Origin: JAXDJH01 sp034663635
GTDB taxonomy: Bacteria; Actinomycetota; CADDZG01; WHSQ01
Assembly: GCA_034663635.1 (NCBI GenBank)
Contig: JAXDJH010000022.1
Span: 137,721 to 201,720 of the forward strand
Length of the DNA: 64,000 nt
Direction of reading: 5' to 3'
Each line of letters starts with the position of its first letter. Within the stretch, counting starts at the first letter, position 1. Position numbers and translations under genes: made by a program. Shown in pieces: positions 45,715-55,420 of this stretch. The notes beneath the pieces are model-generated. The model was not told where the DNA came from and ran no database searches. It saw nothing but the letters and a program-made list of their open reading frames with translations.

Positions 45715-47033
45715 TTTCCGCCTCCCACCCCTTCGGTCACTTGTTCTTGGATCACATCGATCGGAACGATATGCAGTCTCAGCCCTTCGGCCCCCACGAC
45801 TCGGACTCTCTCACCTTTTCGGATCGGTCCCATCTCGGACTCGACGGTCCATAGCTCCGCCGCAACCTGCGCGGTTCCTGTCGGGTCTATATCCCGAACG
45901 ACGATCCCCTCCGCACCGATCAGGCGTTCAACCCCGGTCACGACTGGAAGCCGTCGAGCTCGCAGAGCCGCGGGCGCGACGGCCAAGAAGAACAGGCCCA
46001 TGATCCCTGCCACGGGAAGGATCAACCAGTAGGAAACGCGAACGCCCGGAAATGCGGGATCGAACAAGGTGAGCCCTCCCACGATCAGCATGATGATCGC
46101 GCTCCCGCCTGCGATGCCTACGCCGGGATTCTTGAGCTCGAGCAGAAACAGACCGGCGGAGCCCAGCAGCAGGATGAGACCGATCAACTGCACCGGAAGC
46201 ATCCCGAGAGCGATGAAGGACGAGATCAAAGAAAGGATGCCGAGGATCCCGGGGACCGACAATCCGGGGTGGAGGAACTCGACGATCAGTAGTCCGATTC
46301 CGAGATAGAAGAAGAGGAACGCGAAGTCAGGGCTCAGCAGAGTGTGAAGTAGGCCGGACCCTGCCCCGATTCCGACCTCAACCAAGTCGGCATCCGCGAT
46401 AGCGATCGTGAGGGTTTGGCCGTTCTTCTCGACCGACCGTTCGTTTGCGAAAGCGAGCACATCGTCGACCGTCGGCTCGATCGAGTCGATGACTCCGAGG
46501 TCCAGCGCTTCCTCGGCACTCGCGCTCGTTGCGTCGCGCACCGCGGTTTCGGCCCAGTCGGGATTTCGATCCTTGTCCTCCGCGAGGCTTCGGATGAAAG
46601 CAGCGGCGTCGTTTTCGACCTTCGCTTGTTCGATGGCGCCGCTAACTCCTACCGGACTCGCCGCTCCAACGTTCGTCCCGGGTGCCATCACCGCGACATC
46701 GCAAGCGAGCAGGATGAACGTCCCAGCGGATGCTGCCCTCGCTCCTGCCGGAGAGACGTAGCAGATGACCGGGACGTTCGTGTTCAGGATCGACTTGATG
46801 ATGTCGCGCATCGAGGAGTCGAGTCCTCCCGGGGTGTCGATGGTTATCAGGATCGCAGCCGCCCCGTCGGCCTCTGCGGCCTCGATCGAACCCGTGAGAT
46901 AGGAGGCCTCGAAAGGATCGACGACTCCCTGAAGACTGAGAGAGACGACCTGCTGGGTAGCTGCGGCGGCCTGATCGAGGGCGAAGAAGATCACCAGGGC
47001 GAAACCAGCGGAGAGCACCCTCATGGCCCTCAT
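45711..47033 (-). CDS. NfeD-family membrane-bound serine protease
   Basis: A 440-residue protein with a signal peptide, a ClpP/SppA-like protease domain (about 30-230) and multiple membrane helices (about 230-360), ending in an OB-fold NfeD domain (about 380-440). The nucleophile Ser is in the PAGARAASAGTFIL segment, with the Lys partner in the DKDRNPDWAE region, as in archaeal 1510-N protease, which cleaves stomatin. Co-encoded with slipin, the standard pair. ATG 47033 has GGAG upstream and avoids a longer unsupported frame. Confidence 0.92.
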   Translation of the reverse strand: MRAMRVLSAGFALVIFFALDQAAAATQQVVSLSLQGVVDPFEASYLTGSIEAAEADGAAAILITIDTPGGLDSSMRDIIKSILNTNVPVICYVSPAGARAASAGTFILLACDVAVMAPGTNVGAASPVGVSGAIEQAKVENDAAAFIRSLAEDKDRNPDWAETAVRDATSASAEEALDLGVIDSIEPTVDDVLAFANERSVEKNGQTLTIAIADADLVEVGIGAGSGLLHTLLSPDFAFLFFYLGIGLLIVEFLHPGLSVPGILGILSLISSFIALGMLPVQLIGLILLLGSAGLFLLELKNPGVGIAGGSAIIMLIVGGLTLFDPAFPGVRVSYWLILPVAGIMGLFFLAVAPAALRARRLPVVTGVERLIGAEGIVVRDIDPTGTAQVAAELWTVESEMGPIRKGERVRVVGAEGLRLHIVPIDVIQEQVTEGVGGGN

Positions 47034-47113
47034 CTCATCTCCATGATGCCACGTCGAAGTCGGTTGACCCCCCGAAAGCGCCACACTCACAATCTTGAGA
47101 TGGGAACGTCCGC

Positions 47114-48520
47114 GTGGTCTTAGCTGCGGACCTTTACGAGCCGAACGTCTCGCTCCTGACCGCTGCCGCGGTCACGCTCGGCCTTTGGTACTTCGCACTG
47201 GCCGCCATCGCGATCGTTCGATGGCCACAGATTCCCGAGCCCGACCCTCCAACCAACAAACTCCGGGCTCATTCGCCGGCCCTTGCGAACATGCTGACCA
47301 ACGGCTGGTTAGCCACGGAAGATTCGCTACCGGCGACCCTGTTGGACCTCGCGGCTCGCGGTTACGTGGCGATCGAAGACCGCGGTGACGGCGAGCCGAT
47401 CTGCAGGTTGCCGAGCCGCCATCCGCCCGTCGGCGAACTTCGCTCCTACGAGATGCAGGTCTTCGATCATCTTCGCAGCCTGGCTCGAGATGGAGTGGTT
47501 CCCGCCGGAGCTCTCACCACCGGGCCCCAAGACCAGTCCGCCAAGTGGTGGAAGAAGTTCCGGAGCGAGGTGGCAGACGAGGCGAAAGCTGCTGGTCTGG
47601 CCAGAGACTTCTGGACGGTCAAGCTGTCGGCTCTTTTCGTCGCGCTTGGAATCCCCGTCTATGTGTTGCTCCAAGCCGCGCAGGGGTTCAAGGATTCGGA
47701 CGACGTTCACATGACTCCATTCGTCTACGCCGTCACCTACGCGCTGTGGGCCGGCGTGGTCGTCCTCGTGTTGATCGCGAAGACGTCGCGGATGAGAGAC
47801 ACGATGCCTGGTCGGGCTGCCGCGGCGCACTGGCTCGGCGTTCGTGACAGCCTCAAGACGGCCCCGTCGTTCCGAGATCTGCCGCCGGGAGCGGTAACCA
47901 CGTGGGAGAGACATCTGGCCTATGGCGCGGCGCTTGGGGTGGCAGGACGCGCGGTCAAGACGTTGCCGCTGGGGGCCGAGCACGACCGGCGGGCGTGGAC
48001 CAACTACGGCGGGGGTTGGAAACAGGTCCGCGTGGCGTACCCGCGATTTCGCCCGGGTTGGGGGAACCACCCTGGATTTGCGTTGGCGATCGGCGTAGCT
48101 CGAACCGTGCTGGCGCTCTGGTTGGTCACCCTCGCAGCGCGCCTCGGAGCCTTCGACTCCTCAACGCTGTCCGGCAACGCGTGGTGGGTTCGGTTGATCG
48201 TCTGGTTCGTTGCGATCCTCTTGGTCGCGTTTGCAGCCTGGTCCTTCGTCGGGGTCATCTGGGCGGTGATGGATCTCGGTGGATCCACGATCGTCGAAGG
48301 TGAAGTGCTCAGGACTCGTCCAAAGACTGCCTTTGGTCCAACGTTCGGTTCAAGTAACGACGACAACGAGGTCTACTTCGTCGCCATCTACCCGGGGTCG
48401 GGCGACAGGATCGTGGCCTGGCGCGTGAGAGAGAAGCTCTACCCCTCCTTCGTCCAGGGCCATGTGGTGAAGGTCGAGGTCACCCCGCGACTTGGCTACG
48501 TGAAGGATCGGATCGACTGA
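47114..48520 (+). CDS. DUF2207-like multi-span membrane protein
   Basis: A 468-residue membrane protein. An N-terminal helix (about 15-35) is followed by a cytoplasmic domain with the DUF2207 segment LPATLLDLAARGYVAIED. Helices lie at about 175-195 and 205-225, then two more near 325-345 and 360-385. A C-terminal soluble region follows from about 390. GAALGVAGRAVKTLPL fits the family's conserved block. It is divergent from nfeD with an 80-bp gap; the GTG has no Shine-Dalgarno. The function is unknown. Confidence 0.7.
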   Translation: MVLAADLYEPNVSLLTAAAVTLGLWYFALAAIAIVRWPQIPEPDPPTNKLRAHSPALANMLTNGWLATEDSLPATLLDLAARGYVAIEDRGDGEPICRLPSRHPPVGELRSYEMQVFDHLRSLARDGVVPAGALTTGPQDQSAKWWKKFRSEVADEAKAAGLARDFWTVKLSALFVALGIPVYVLLQAAQGFKDSDDVHMTPFVYAVTYALWAGVVVLVLIAKTSRMRDTMPGRAAAAHWLGVRDSLKTAPSFRDLPPGAVTTWERHLAYGAALGVAGRAVKTLPLGAEHDRRAWTNYGGGWKQVRVAYPRFRPGWGNHPGFALAIGVARTVLALWLVTLAARLGAFDSSTLSGNAWWVRLIVWFVAILLVAFAAWSFVGVIWAVMDLGGSTIVEGEVLRTRPKTAFGPTFGSSNDDNEVYFVAIYPGSGDRIVAWRVREKLYPSFVQGHVVKVEVTPRLGYVKDRID

Positions 48521-48607
48521 TCCGATCATCTCCACAAATTCCCATCCATCTTTTCGACGTCGTCGACACGTAGAACTACGGTGGGCAACCTAGCGAAAGG
48601 GAGGACC

Positions 48608-48979
48608 ATGAAGAAACTGCTCTGCGCTCTTGCCGTCATCGCGCTCTTGGGCGCTGCGTGCGGCGGGGATGACACCAATTCCGACGGAGCCGACACGGGC
48701 GGTGACGCCGGCGGGGCGGCCGAGTCATCGACCCTGACGGCGGAGAACTTCTCGTTCTCTCCCACATCCCTGAGCATCGCGTCCGGTGGAAGCGTCGACT
48801 ACACCAACAACGATGACACCGAGCACAACTTCTCGATAGACGACGCCGACATCGACCAGGACGTCGAAGGGGGCGAGTCGGCGACCGTAGACCTCAGCGG
48901 TTTGGAGGCGGGGAGCTACGACTTTTACTGCAAGTACCACAAGGACTCGATGACCGGGACGCTAGAAGTCACCGGCTAA
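48608..48979 (+). CDS. Cupredoxin lipoprotein
   Basis: A 123-residue protein with lipobox LGAAC (Cys at about 17), an acidic Asp/Gly/Ser linker (about 19-42) and a plastocyanin-like domain. Copper ligands are the His in TEHNFSI and the Cys-His-Met set in FYCKYHKDSM. The ATG has GGGAGG seven bases upstream. It is the smallest of the four cupredoxins here and may be a surface electron carrier or copper chaperone. Confidence 0.87.
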   Translation: MKKLLCALAVIALLGAACGGDDTNSDGADTGGDAGGAAESSTLTAENFSFSPTSLSIASGGSVDYTNNDDTEHNFSIDDADIDQDVEGGESATVDLSGLEAGSYDFYCKYHKDSMTGTLEVTG

Positions 48980-48984
48980 GACAG

Positions 48985-50769
48985 CTAGTGGGCTCGCTTG
49001 TGGGCCCTCTTCGCATAGATCTGGATCTCGTCGGATCTGGCTTCGACGGAGGTCAAGCGCGGCTGGCCGTCGGCGAAGGTGCCGGCGGCCGCATAAGCGG
49101 GCCCTAGCGGGTTTGCTGGAACCGGCGTTTCGCAGTTCGTCACGGTTTCGCCACCGAAGCAGTCGTCCGAGTCGGCACCACCGTCGAGGGAATCCGCGCC
49201 GCCCAGGTCTCCGTCGAGGATGTCGGTGCCGGCGAGACCACTCAATTGGTCGTCGCCCTCGGCGCCGATCAAGATATTGCCGTTGGCGTCGCCGCTCATC
49301 GTGTCGTTAGACGGTGATCCGTAGACGCCCTCGGTCGACGCCAGAGCGTCGCTCCCGGCTCCACCCGCGGAGCCTGCCGCCAGATTCACGGTGATTCCCT
49401 CCGACGAGGAGCCGTAGTAGACGACGTCGATCCCTCCTCCTCCGTCGAGGCGGTCGTCTCCGAGGTTCCCCGTCAGATAGTTGTTGTTGATGTCGCCGGT
49501 TAGCTGGTCCTTCGCGGCCGAGCCGGCCAGTCCTTCGAGTCCCACGAGCGTGTCGTTGCCCTGACCTGTGGCGGTTCCGCTGCTCAAGCTCGCGACAACT
49601 CCCTCGGGTGAGCCCGAGAAGGAGGCGACATCTCCGAAACCCGGGCCCCCGTCGATGGTGTCGTCCCCTAGCCCTCCGTCGAGTATGTCGAGATCGCCGT
49701 CGAGGCCCCGGAGGATGTCGTTGCCAAGTCCTCCCCCGATGATGTCGTTGCCGTTCGTTCCGTCGATCGTGTCGTCATAGTCGGACCCGATAGCGGCTTC
49801 GATGCTCGTGAACGCGTCGTGTTCCTCGAACTCAGTGGCGGTCTTGGCCGCGAGGTCGATCTGGACGGGACGAGCGGAGAAGAAATAGCTGATCGTGTCT
49901 AAACCGTCTCCGCCGTCGATGGTGTCCTCACCGCGTTCCGCGTAGATAGCGTCGTCACCGCCGAGCGCGTTGACTTGATCCGCGCCGTCTTCGGCGATGA
50001 TGTGTTCACCCCTCTCACTGCCGACCAGGACGTCGTCGTGAGACGAGCCGCGCAGGATGTTGAAGTTCGCGATGGTGTCACTGCCTTCGCCCGTCACGGT
50101 GCCGGCTCCAAGGTCGGCCCGCACCGGTGTTTCCGACAGCCAGTAGCTGACGCTGTTGAGTTCGCCCTCGCCTCCGTCGAGCTCGTCGTCTCCCGGCCCC
50201 CCCGCGAGGAAGTCGATCCCTCCGTTGCCGAGAACCCGATCGTTTCCGCCCTCGGCGAACAGGTAGTTCTCGCCTTCGTCGCCGATGATGACGTCGTCGA
50301 AGTTCGATCCGTAGATCACCTCGACGCTTTTGATCGGCTCGATCGTGCCGCTTATCTCGAGCGTGTCCTTATTGAGGTCTGCCTGTATGGGCGCGGTGGA
50401 GTCGTAAGAGTCGACGTCGTCGAAGCCACTGCCCCCGGAATAGCGGTCTTTACCTTTGCCGCCGATCATGTCGTCGTCGCCACTTCCGCCGAGAAGGACG
50501 TCGTTGCCCGCGGAGCCCCAGAGAACGTCGACGCCGGACCCGGCGCAGATCGTGTCGTTGCCCCCCTTGCCGAAGATCTCGTCGTCCCCTCCACCTGCGA
50601 CGACGACGTCGTCTCCCGGCGTTCCGTGGAAGCGCTCGGTCAGGTCCGAGCCCACCATGGTCGCCTTCTTCCCCGCGCAAGTGGGGGCCGCGTGGGCGAT
50701 CGGGAAGGCTGGGAGGGCAAGGGCGAACGCCATGCCCAGAGCTACTGAGAAGCGCCGAAGAGCGGTCAC
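48985..50769 (-). CDS. Secreted RTX-type calcium-binding repeat protein
   Basis: A 594-residue protein from GTG 50769 with a signal peptide ending at AHAAP. Nearly all the rest is hemolysin-type GGxGxDxxx nonapeptides (for example GGGDDEIFGKGGNDTICAG, GGLGNDILRGLDGD), interleaved with five or more longer SY-x-propeller-like units (VRADLGAGTVTGEGSDTI). These form calcium-bound parallel beta-rolls. A Sec signal instead of a type I secretion signal is expected for a Gram-positive. TACGAT lies six bases before the GTG on its strand. Confidence 0.85.
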   Translation of the reverse strand: MTALRRFSVALGMAFALALPAFPIAHAAPTCAGKKATMVGSDLTERFHGTPGDDVVVAGGGDDEIFGKGGNDTICAGSGVDVLWGSAGNDVLLGGSGDDDMIGGKGKDRYSGGSGFDDVDSYDSTAPIQADLNKDTLEISGTIEPIKSVEVIYGSNFDDVIIGDEGENYLFAEGGNDRVLGNGGIDFLAGGPGDDELDGGEGELNSVSYWLSETPVRADLGAGTVTGEGSDTIANFNILRGSSHDDVLVGSERGEHIIAEDGADQVNALGGDDAIYAERGEDTIDGGDGLDTISYFFSARPVQIDLAAKTATEFEEHDAFTSIEAAIGSDYDDTIDGTNGNDIIGGGLGNDILRGLDGDLDILDGGLGDDTIDGGPGFGDVASFSGSPEGVVASLSSGTATGQGNDTLVGLEGLAGSAAKDQLTGDINNNYLTGNLGDDRLDGGGGIDVVYYGSSSEGITVNLAAGSAGGAGSDALASTEGVYGSPSNDTMSGDANGNILIGAEGDDQLSGLAGTDILDGDLGGADSLDGGADSDDCFGGETVTNCETPVPANPLGPAYAAAGTFADGQPRLTSVEARSDEIQIYAKRAHKRAH

Positions 50770-50775
50770 ATCCGA

Positions 50776-50781
50776 ATCGTA
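50776..50781 (-). promoter_or_regulatory. -10 element TACGAT for the RTX gene
   Basis: On the minus strand TACGAT is followed by TCGGAT and the GTG at 50769, the six-base leaderless spacing. This supports the GTG over an upstream ATG at 50892. Confidence 0.5.
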
Positions 50782-50885
50782 GAGGCGCTCGCCGGCGGGG
50801 GATAGGGCTTCGCCGGTGTGGTCGATTCGGACATTTTGGGCATCTGCACAAAGGGAACGAGCGAGGTCCGGGCAACTCCCTCGGA

Positions 50886-53285
50886 ATGACAACCTTTCTG
50901 AAGCGCCTCATCGCTGTATGCGTCACGCTCTTCCTTCTCCTTGGCGGGATCGCCCTTGCTGCCACTCCCGCGAAGTCGTCCCAGCTGGTGGCCGCACTTC
51001 GGGCGAAAGCGTCTCGAGCCGCGGCTTCGACCCTCGTCTTCGCCGAGTCGGCCGAAGAGGAGGAGGGCGAAGAAGGCGAAACCGAGCCGAACTCACCTGG
51101 TCCCGATTGGCTCGTCAACCAGAGGGCGGGTAAGTCCGGGTCGATCTCAGTCCACGCGTACTCGCGTGCGTTGCGCCAGGCGAAAGCCGCCGAGCGCCGC
51201 ACCATCGCCGAGGCGCCGGACCTGGCGGCAGCCGAATGGCAACTAATGGGGCCGACGAATATCGGGGGCCGCGTGAACGACGTCGCGGTCGACCCCACCC
51301 TGCCGGACACCGTCTACGCCGCCACCGCGGGTGGGGGCGTGTGGAAATCGACCGACGCGGGCGCGCACTACGCATTCTCGTGGCCCGATGACATCACGCA
51401 GACGATGGGAGCCATAGCAACCGGCAGCGACGGTGTCATCTACGCGGGCACCGGCGAGTCGAACCCCGGCGGGGGTTCGATCACGTATGGCGGGACCGGC
51501 ATGTACCGCTCCGTCGATCACGGGGAGAGTTGGGAGTTCGTCGGGCTTCGCAACTCTGGATCGTTCGGCCGCATCGCCGTCGATCCCACCAACCCTCAGC
51601 GGGTCTTCGCAGCGGCCGCCGGGAACCTCTACAAGCCGGGCGGCGAACGCGGTCTGTACCTTTCCGAGGACGGTGGAGATCACTGGAGACGCGTGCTCGA
51701 CGGCCTGAACCAAACCTCCGGCGCGATCGACGTCTCGATCGATCCTCAGAACCCGAACAACGTGCTCGCCGCGTTCTGGGATCACCAGCGGCTCCCGTCG
51801 CATCGCATCTACACAGGTGTGGGATCGCTCGTGTATCGCTCTACCGACGGTGGTGAGACTTGGAGCGAGATCCCCATCCCGCACGGCATCGCGGCCGCCG
51901 ATGTTGGCCGTATCGGCGTCGCCTTTGCCCCGTCGAGCCCGAGCCGGGCCTACGCGATCGTCGCGAACAAGCCTGATGGGACGGGTGTCGGATTCTTCAG
52001 CAGCGATGACGGCGGCGCAACGTTCACCAAGACCGCCGCTTCCGCCGGAAGCTTGAGCCAGTCCAGCTACGGCTGGTGGTTCGGTCGTATCTATGTCGAT
52101 CCCGATGACGCACAGAGGGTTTGGATCACCGGACTCGGCCTCGCTCGTTCCACCAACGGGGGGGCCGCGGTTTCAACCGTGAGCGGTCCACATTCCGATC
52201 AGCACGGGATGGCTTGGGATCCGAACGTGCCGAACCGCGTCTACCTGGCCAACGACGGCGGCATGTACCGCAGCGACAACGATGGGAACAACTGGACTGC
52301 GGCGACCTCGCAAGGTTGGACTCAGAGTTATTCGGTCGACGTCGGCGAGCTCACGCCCTCCCACATCGTCACGGGGCTTCAGGACAACGGTTGTATCAAG
52401 AGCTGGAATGTCAACGAAGTTGGACCCGACAAGTGGACCTCCTACGGCGGGTGTGGCGATGGTCTCGAGACGCTCATCAATCCGACCCACGAACAGACGA
52501 TGTACGCCTGCTCGCAGTATGGGGCCTGCAGTGTTGCACCCGCGGGCGCGCCGGCCGGCGTCCCGATCGTTTTGGCCAATCCTCCAGGAGCCCCGGCTGA
52601 TCGCAAGGGTTGGTGGACGCCGATGATCTTCGACCCGATCAACTCGAACACGATGTACTTCGGGACGAACAAGGTCCACCGTTCCCTAAACGGGGGGCTG
52701 ACCTACACGCCGATCAGCGGCGATCTCACGAGGAACGAAACTCAGCTCGATCCGAACCTCGGTTACAGGATCCGACACGTGGTGACCGCCATCGCGGCAT
52801 CGAAGTCGGACCCCAACGTGTTCTGGTCGGGGAGCGACGACGGCCTTCTGTGGAAGTCGACGGATCTCGCCTTGCCTTCGCCTACCTGGACGGAGATCCA
52901 AAGCGGCGTCCTTCCGGCGGATGGTTGGGTGACGAGAGTCACCATCGATCCCGCTAATGCAAATGTCGTTTACGTGACGTACTCGGGATACCGCGCCGGC
53001 GACGACGCGGGCCACGTCTTCAAGACCACCGATGGGGGAGCGACCTGGACCGACGTGACGGGCGACCTGCCCGAGGCTCCCGTCAACGATCTGCTGATCG
53101 TAGGGAACCAGCGGATCGTCTCGAACGACGTCGGCGTGTTTGTGACCACCGACGACGAGCACTACTACAAGCTCGGGCTCAACCTGCCCGCCGTCCCGGT
53201 GATCGAGATGCGCTACCACGCGGGCACGAACACCATCACTGCGGCGACATTCGGACACGGCATCCAGCGCATCACTCTTCCGTAG
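50886..53285 (+). CDS. Secreted Asp-box (sialidase/sortilin-type) beta-propeller protein
   Basis: A 799-residue protein with a signal peptide (about 1-25). It carries at least nine Asp-box motifs of the S-x-DGG-x-TW kind (STDGGETW, SEDGGDHW, SVDHGESW, TTDGGATW and others). These form one or two large propellers like VPS10/sortilin or sialidase-like proteins. The sialidase FRIP motif and catalytic Arg triad are not evident, so a binding or structural role is more likely. An acidic segment (about 57-75) follows the signal peptide. It is divergent from the RTX gene. Confidence 0.8.
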   Translation: MTTFLKRLIAVCVTLFLLLGGIALAATPAKSSQLVAALRAKASRAAASTLVFAESAEEEEGEEGETEPNSPGPDWLVNQRAGKSGSISVHAYSRALRQAKAAERRTIAEAPDLAAAEWQLMGPTNIGGRVNDVAVDPTLPDTVYAATAGGGVWKSTDAGAHYAFSWPDDITQTMGAIATGSDGVIYAGTGESNPGGGSITYGGTGMYRSVDHGESWEFVGLRNSGSFGRIAVDPTNPQRVFAAAAGNLYKPGGERGLYLSEDGGDHWRRVLDGLNQTSGAIDVSIDPQNPNNVLAAFWDHQRLPSHRIYTGVGSLVYRSTDGGETWSEIPIPHGIAAADVGRIGVAFAPSSPSRAYAIVANKPDGTGVGFFSSDDGGATFTKTAASAGSLSQSSYGWWFGRIYVDPDDAQRVWITGLGLARSTNGGAAVSTVSGPHSDQHGMAWDPNVPNRVYLANDGGMYRSDNDGNNWTAATSQGWTQSYSVDVGELTPSHIVTGLQDNGCIKSWNVNEVGPDKWTSYGGCGDGLETLINPTHEQTMYACSQYGACSVAPAGAPAGVPIVLANPPGAPADRKGWWTPMIFDPINSNTMYFGTNKVHRSLNGGLTYTPISGDLTRNETQLDPNLGYRIRHVVTAIAASKSDPNVFWSGSDDGLLWKSTDLALPSPTWTEIQSGVLPADGWVTRVTIDPANANVVYVTYSGYRAGDDAGHVFKTTDGGATWTDVTGDLPEAPVNDLLIVGNQRIVSNDVGVFVTTDDEHYYKLGLNLPAVPVIEMRYHAGTNTITAATFGHGIQRITLP

Positions 53286-53297
53286 CTGGGGCCCCCT

Positions 53298-53329
53298 CGG
53301 GTCTAGGTGGCCTCAGGCCCCTAGACCCG
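53298..53329 (+). terminator. Hairpin after the Asp-box protein gene
   Basis: CGGGTCTAGG (53298-53307) and CCTAGACCCG (53320-53329) form a perfect 10-bp stem. No U-run follows, so it is a stabilising or rho-assisted hairpin at best. Confidence 0.5.
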
Positions 53330-53352
53330 ACCGGGTCCGGCGCTCATCATTG

Positions 53353-54003
53353 ATGCCTATGTGGCCTTGGATCGCGGGGGCTGTGGCGCTGCTGGTGCTG
53401 GCGGTTGCCATCCGTCGCTACTCGACGCTGGACGCTTCACCGCCGCTTAACCGCGATCGGGAGTCGCCGACCGTTGCACCGGTCACTTCAACGAGCCTGT
53501 CGCAGCCAACCACTCAGCCACCCACATTCACCCAGCAGTCCCCGTTCAACCGGCCCGCTCGACGCCCGGCGGTGAGGCAAGGCGGACGCAGGTGGGGTGT
53601 CCTTCCGGCGGTTGCCCTCGTCATCGGTGTGGCGGTATTGCGGGCGGTCGGCAGCGCCGACACCGAGAGCCGTTTCACATCGGATCCCGTCATCATCGAC
53701 ATCCCCAGTTTCAACGACCAACCCATCCAGGACGCGCTGGATGACGCCGGCATCCAGTTCGATCTCCAGATAACGCTCGCCAATGCGATCGTTGCAGCCG
53801 AGGGTTACTGGTTCGACCAGGGGACCTACAAGGGCCTCGATGAAAGCGCGCTCAAACGGAACGATTTCAAGCCAGAGGCCGGCGTAACGATCACTCGCAT
53901 CGTTGCGACCAAGAAGTTCTATTGCATCGAAGGCCAAACGGCGGACGGCACGATCGGCTCGGTTGACAAAAAACATGTAGTCGTCCGCCCGAGGCGATGC
54001 TGA
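53353..54003 (+). CDS. Two-span membrane protein with pilin-like C-terminal domain
   Basis: A 216-residue protein. Membrane helix 1 spans about residues 4-20, followed by a Pro/Thr/Gln-rich linker (about 30-75) and a second helix (about 81-99). The C-terminal 100 residues include LANAIVAAEGYWFDQGTYKG and end with a YCIEGQTADGT segment, a pattern like the globular domain of type IV pilins and pseudopilins. There is no prepilin peptidase site. The ATG at 53353 follows a TTG; a third start at 53359 is possible. Confidence 0.55.
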   Translation: MPMWPWIAGAVALLVLAVAIRRYSTLDASPPLNRDRESPTVAPVTSTSLSQPTTQPPTFTQQSPFNRPARRPAVRQGGRRWGVLPAVALVIGVAVLRAVGSADTESRFTSDPVIIDIPSFNDQPIQDALDDAGIQFDLQITLANAIVAAEGYWFDQGTYKGLDESALKRNDFKPEAGVTITRIVATKKFYCIEGQTADGTIGSVDKKHVVVRPRRC

Positions 54004-54129
54004 CCTAGCAGCGGGCCCCAGTCCATGTGATGGGTACGAACCGCTCGGCCGAACTAGCCGACGCCTGATCTTCATCTGACCGTTTTCGGTCATCCCCAGG
54101 GTCCAGGGTTCAACCGGCTCCCGGCGAAT

Positions 54130-55377
54130 ATGGATGGGATGTTCTCAAGGGCGGGACGTTGGGCGCGCTCGGCCGTCATCACGGCCGCATTGAGCTGCCT
54201 TTTCATAGGGTCGTTGGGCCAGGCCGAAGCTTCCCCGAGGCGCGCCGCAGGCGTAGGTCATGGGCTCGAGCTGGTGGCAACCGTTCCTTACCAGGATGGC
54301 ACCCACCTCGCCCACACCACGATCAAGGGCCGGGAGTACTTCTTCGCCGCCAACCAGGGCGCCGGGGCCCAGCTCCGTGTGATCGACGTGACTAACCCTC
54401 CAAAGCCGAAGCTGGTCGCGCAGATCAACTGCGGGTACTTCCAAGGCAATCTCCAGGTGAGCTCCGACCGCAAGACGTTGATCCTTGGCGTGGACGGCCC
54501 GACCACGGATGGCAGCTGTATCCCGGGTCAGGACGAGGGCTTCGCGACCATCGACATCTCGAACCCGCTGCGACCCACTCCTATCGGGTTCGCTTCGATC
54601 CCGGGCGGATCGCACAGCACCGCGGCCCATCCGACGGAACCGTTCGTCTACAACGCTCCGGAGGGCTCCGCGGTGCCGGACCGGCCGCCGATAGGCGATC
54701 TCGAGGTGTGGTCGATAGCGAATCCGGCGAAGCCGAAGCTCGTCAACACGGTGAAGATGCCCGGCGTCCACAGCCCACACGACATCTCGTTCAACAAAGA
54801 CGGATCGATGGCGGCGATAGCAAGCATCTCGGGCTTTCAACTCCTGGATACCTCTGATCCGAAGAACCCGGTGATCGAGTGGAACGGTCAATGTCCGGGA
54901 TGCCAGCACGCGCACGAGGCGCGCTTCACCGCGGACTCGAAGACTCTGGTCGTCAACGATGAGTCGATGACGGGGGCCGCGTATCCGTGCCCCGGAGGCG
55001 CGCTGTACTTCTACGACATCGCCGGTTCGCCGGGATCGCGTGTTCCTGAGCTCGTTGGTACCTATTCGCCTGGAGACATTGGCGTTACGGCGGCCAGCAC
55101 ACCAGGTTTCTGCACCGCGCACGTATTCGATATCTCACCCGACGGGACGAAGATCGCATTGTCGTGGCACGCCGACGGCATCCGCTACTTGGACATCAAG
55201 CAGCACACCGGATACACCTTCGGAACAACCTGGTCGTCCGGGCCCGAGGCGGTCAAGGAGCTCGGCTCCTACACGAACCCCTCGGGCGACTACTTCGTCG
55301 CCAAGTTCCACAAGGGGCCCTACATCTACGCGGTGGACATGACCGAGGGCTTCGAGGTCTTCAAGATCACGGAGTGA
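54130..55377 (+). CDS. Secreted LVIVD-repeat beta-propeller protein
   Basis: A 415-residue protein with a signal peptide ending near AEASP (residue 35). LVIVD units are clear: LRVIDVTNPPKPKLVAQI, FATIDISNPLRPTPIGFA, LEVWSIANPAKPKLVNTV and FQLLDTSDPKNPVIEW. A Cys pair (QCPGCQHAHEARF) with His residues could bind metal or form a disulfide. It is the third such protein in the window. ATG 54139 is an alternative start. Its transcript ends at the 55421 hairpin. Confidence 0.83.
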   Translation: MDGMFSRAGRWARSAVITAALSCLFIGSLGQAEASPRRAAGVGHGLELVATVPYQDGTHLAHTTIKGREYFFAANQGAGAQLRVIDVTNPPKPKLVAQINCGYFQGNLQVSSDRKTLILGVDGPTTDGSCIPGQDEGFATIDISNPLRPTPIGFASIPGGSHSTAAHPTEPFVYNAPEGSAVPDRPPIGDLEVWSIANPAKPKLVNTVKMPGVHSPHDISFNKDGSMAAIASISGFQLLDTSDPKNPVIEWNGQCPGCQHAHEARFTADSKTLVVNDESMTGAAYPCPGGALYFYDIAGSPGSRVPELVGTYSPGDIGVTAASTPGFCTAHVFDISPDGTKIALSWHADGIRYLDIKQHTGYTFGTTWSSGPEAVKELGSYTNPSGDYFVAKFHKGPYIYAVDMTEGFEVFKITE

Positions 55378-55420
55378 TGTGCTTAGGTGGACCGCCGCGC
55401 GGCAGAACGATCGGGACGCG

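Noticed and set aside
48985..50769. RTX repeat gene considered as a type I secreted toxin
   Set aside because: It has a Sec signal peptide, and no HlyB/HlyD-type exporter genes or toxin domain are adjacent.
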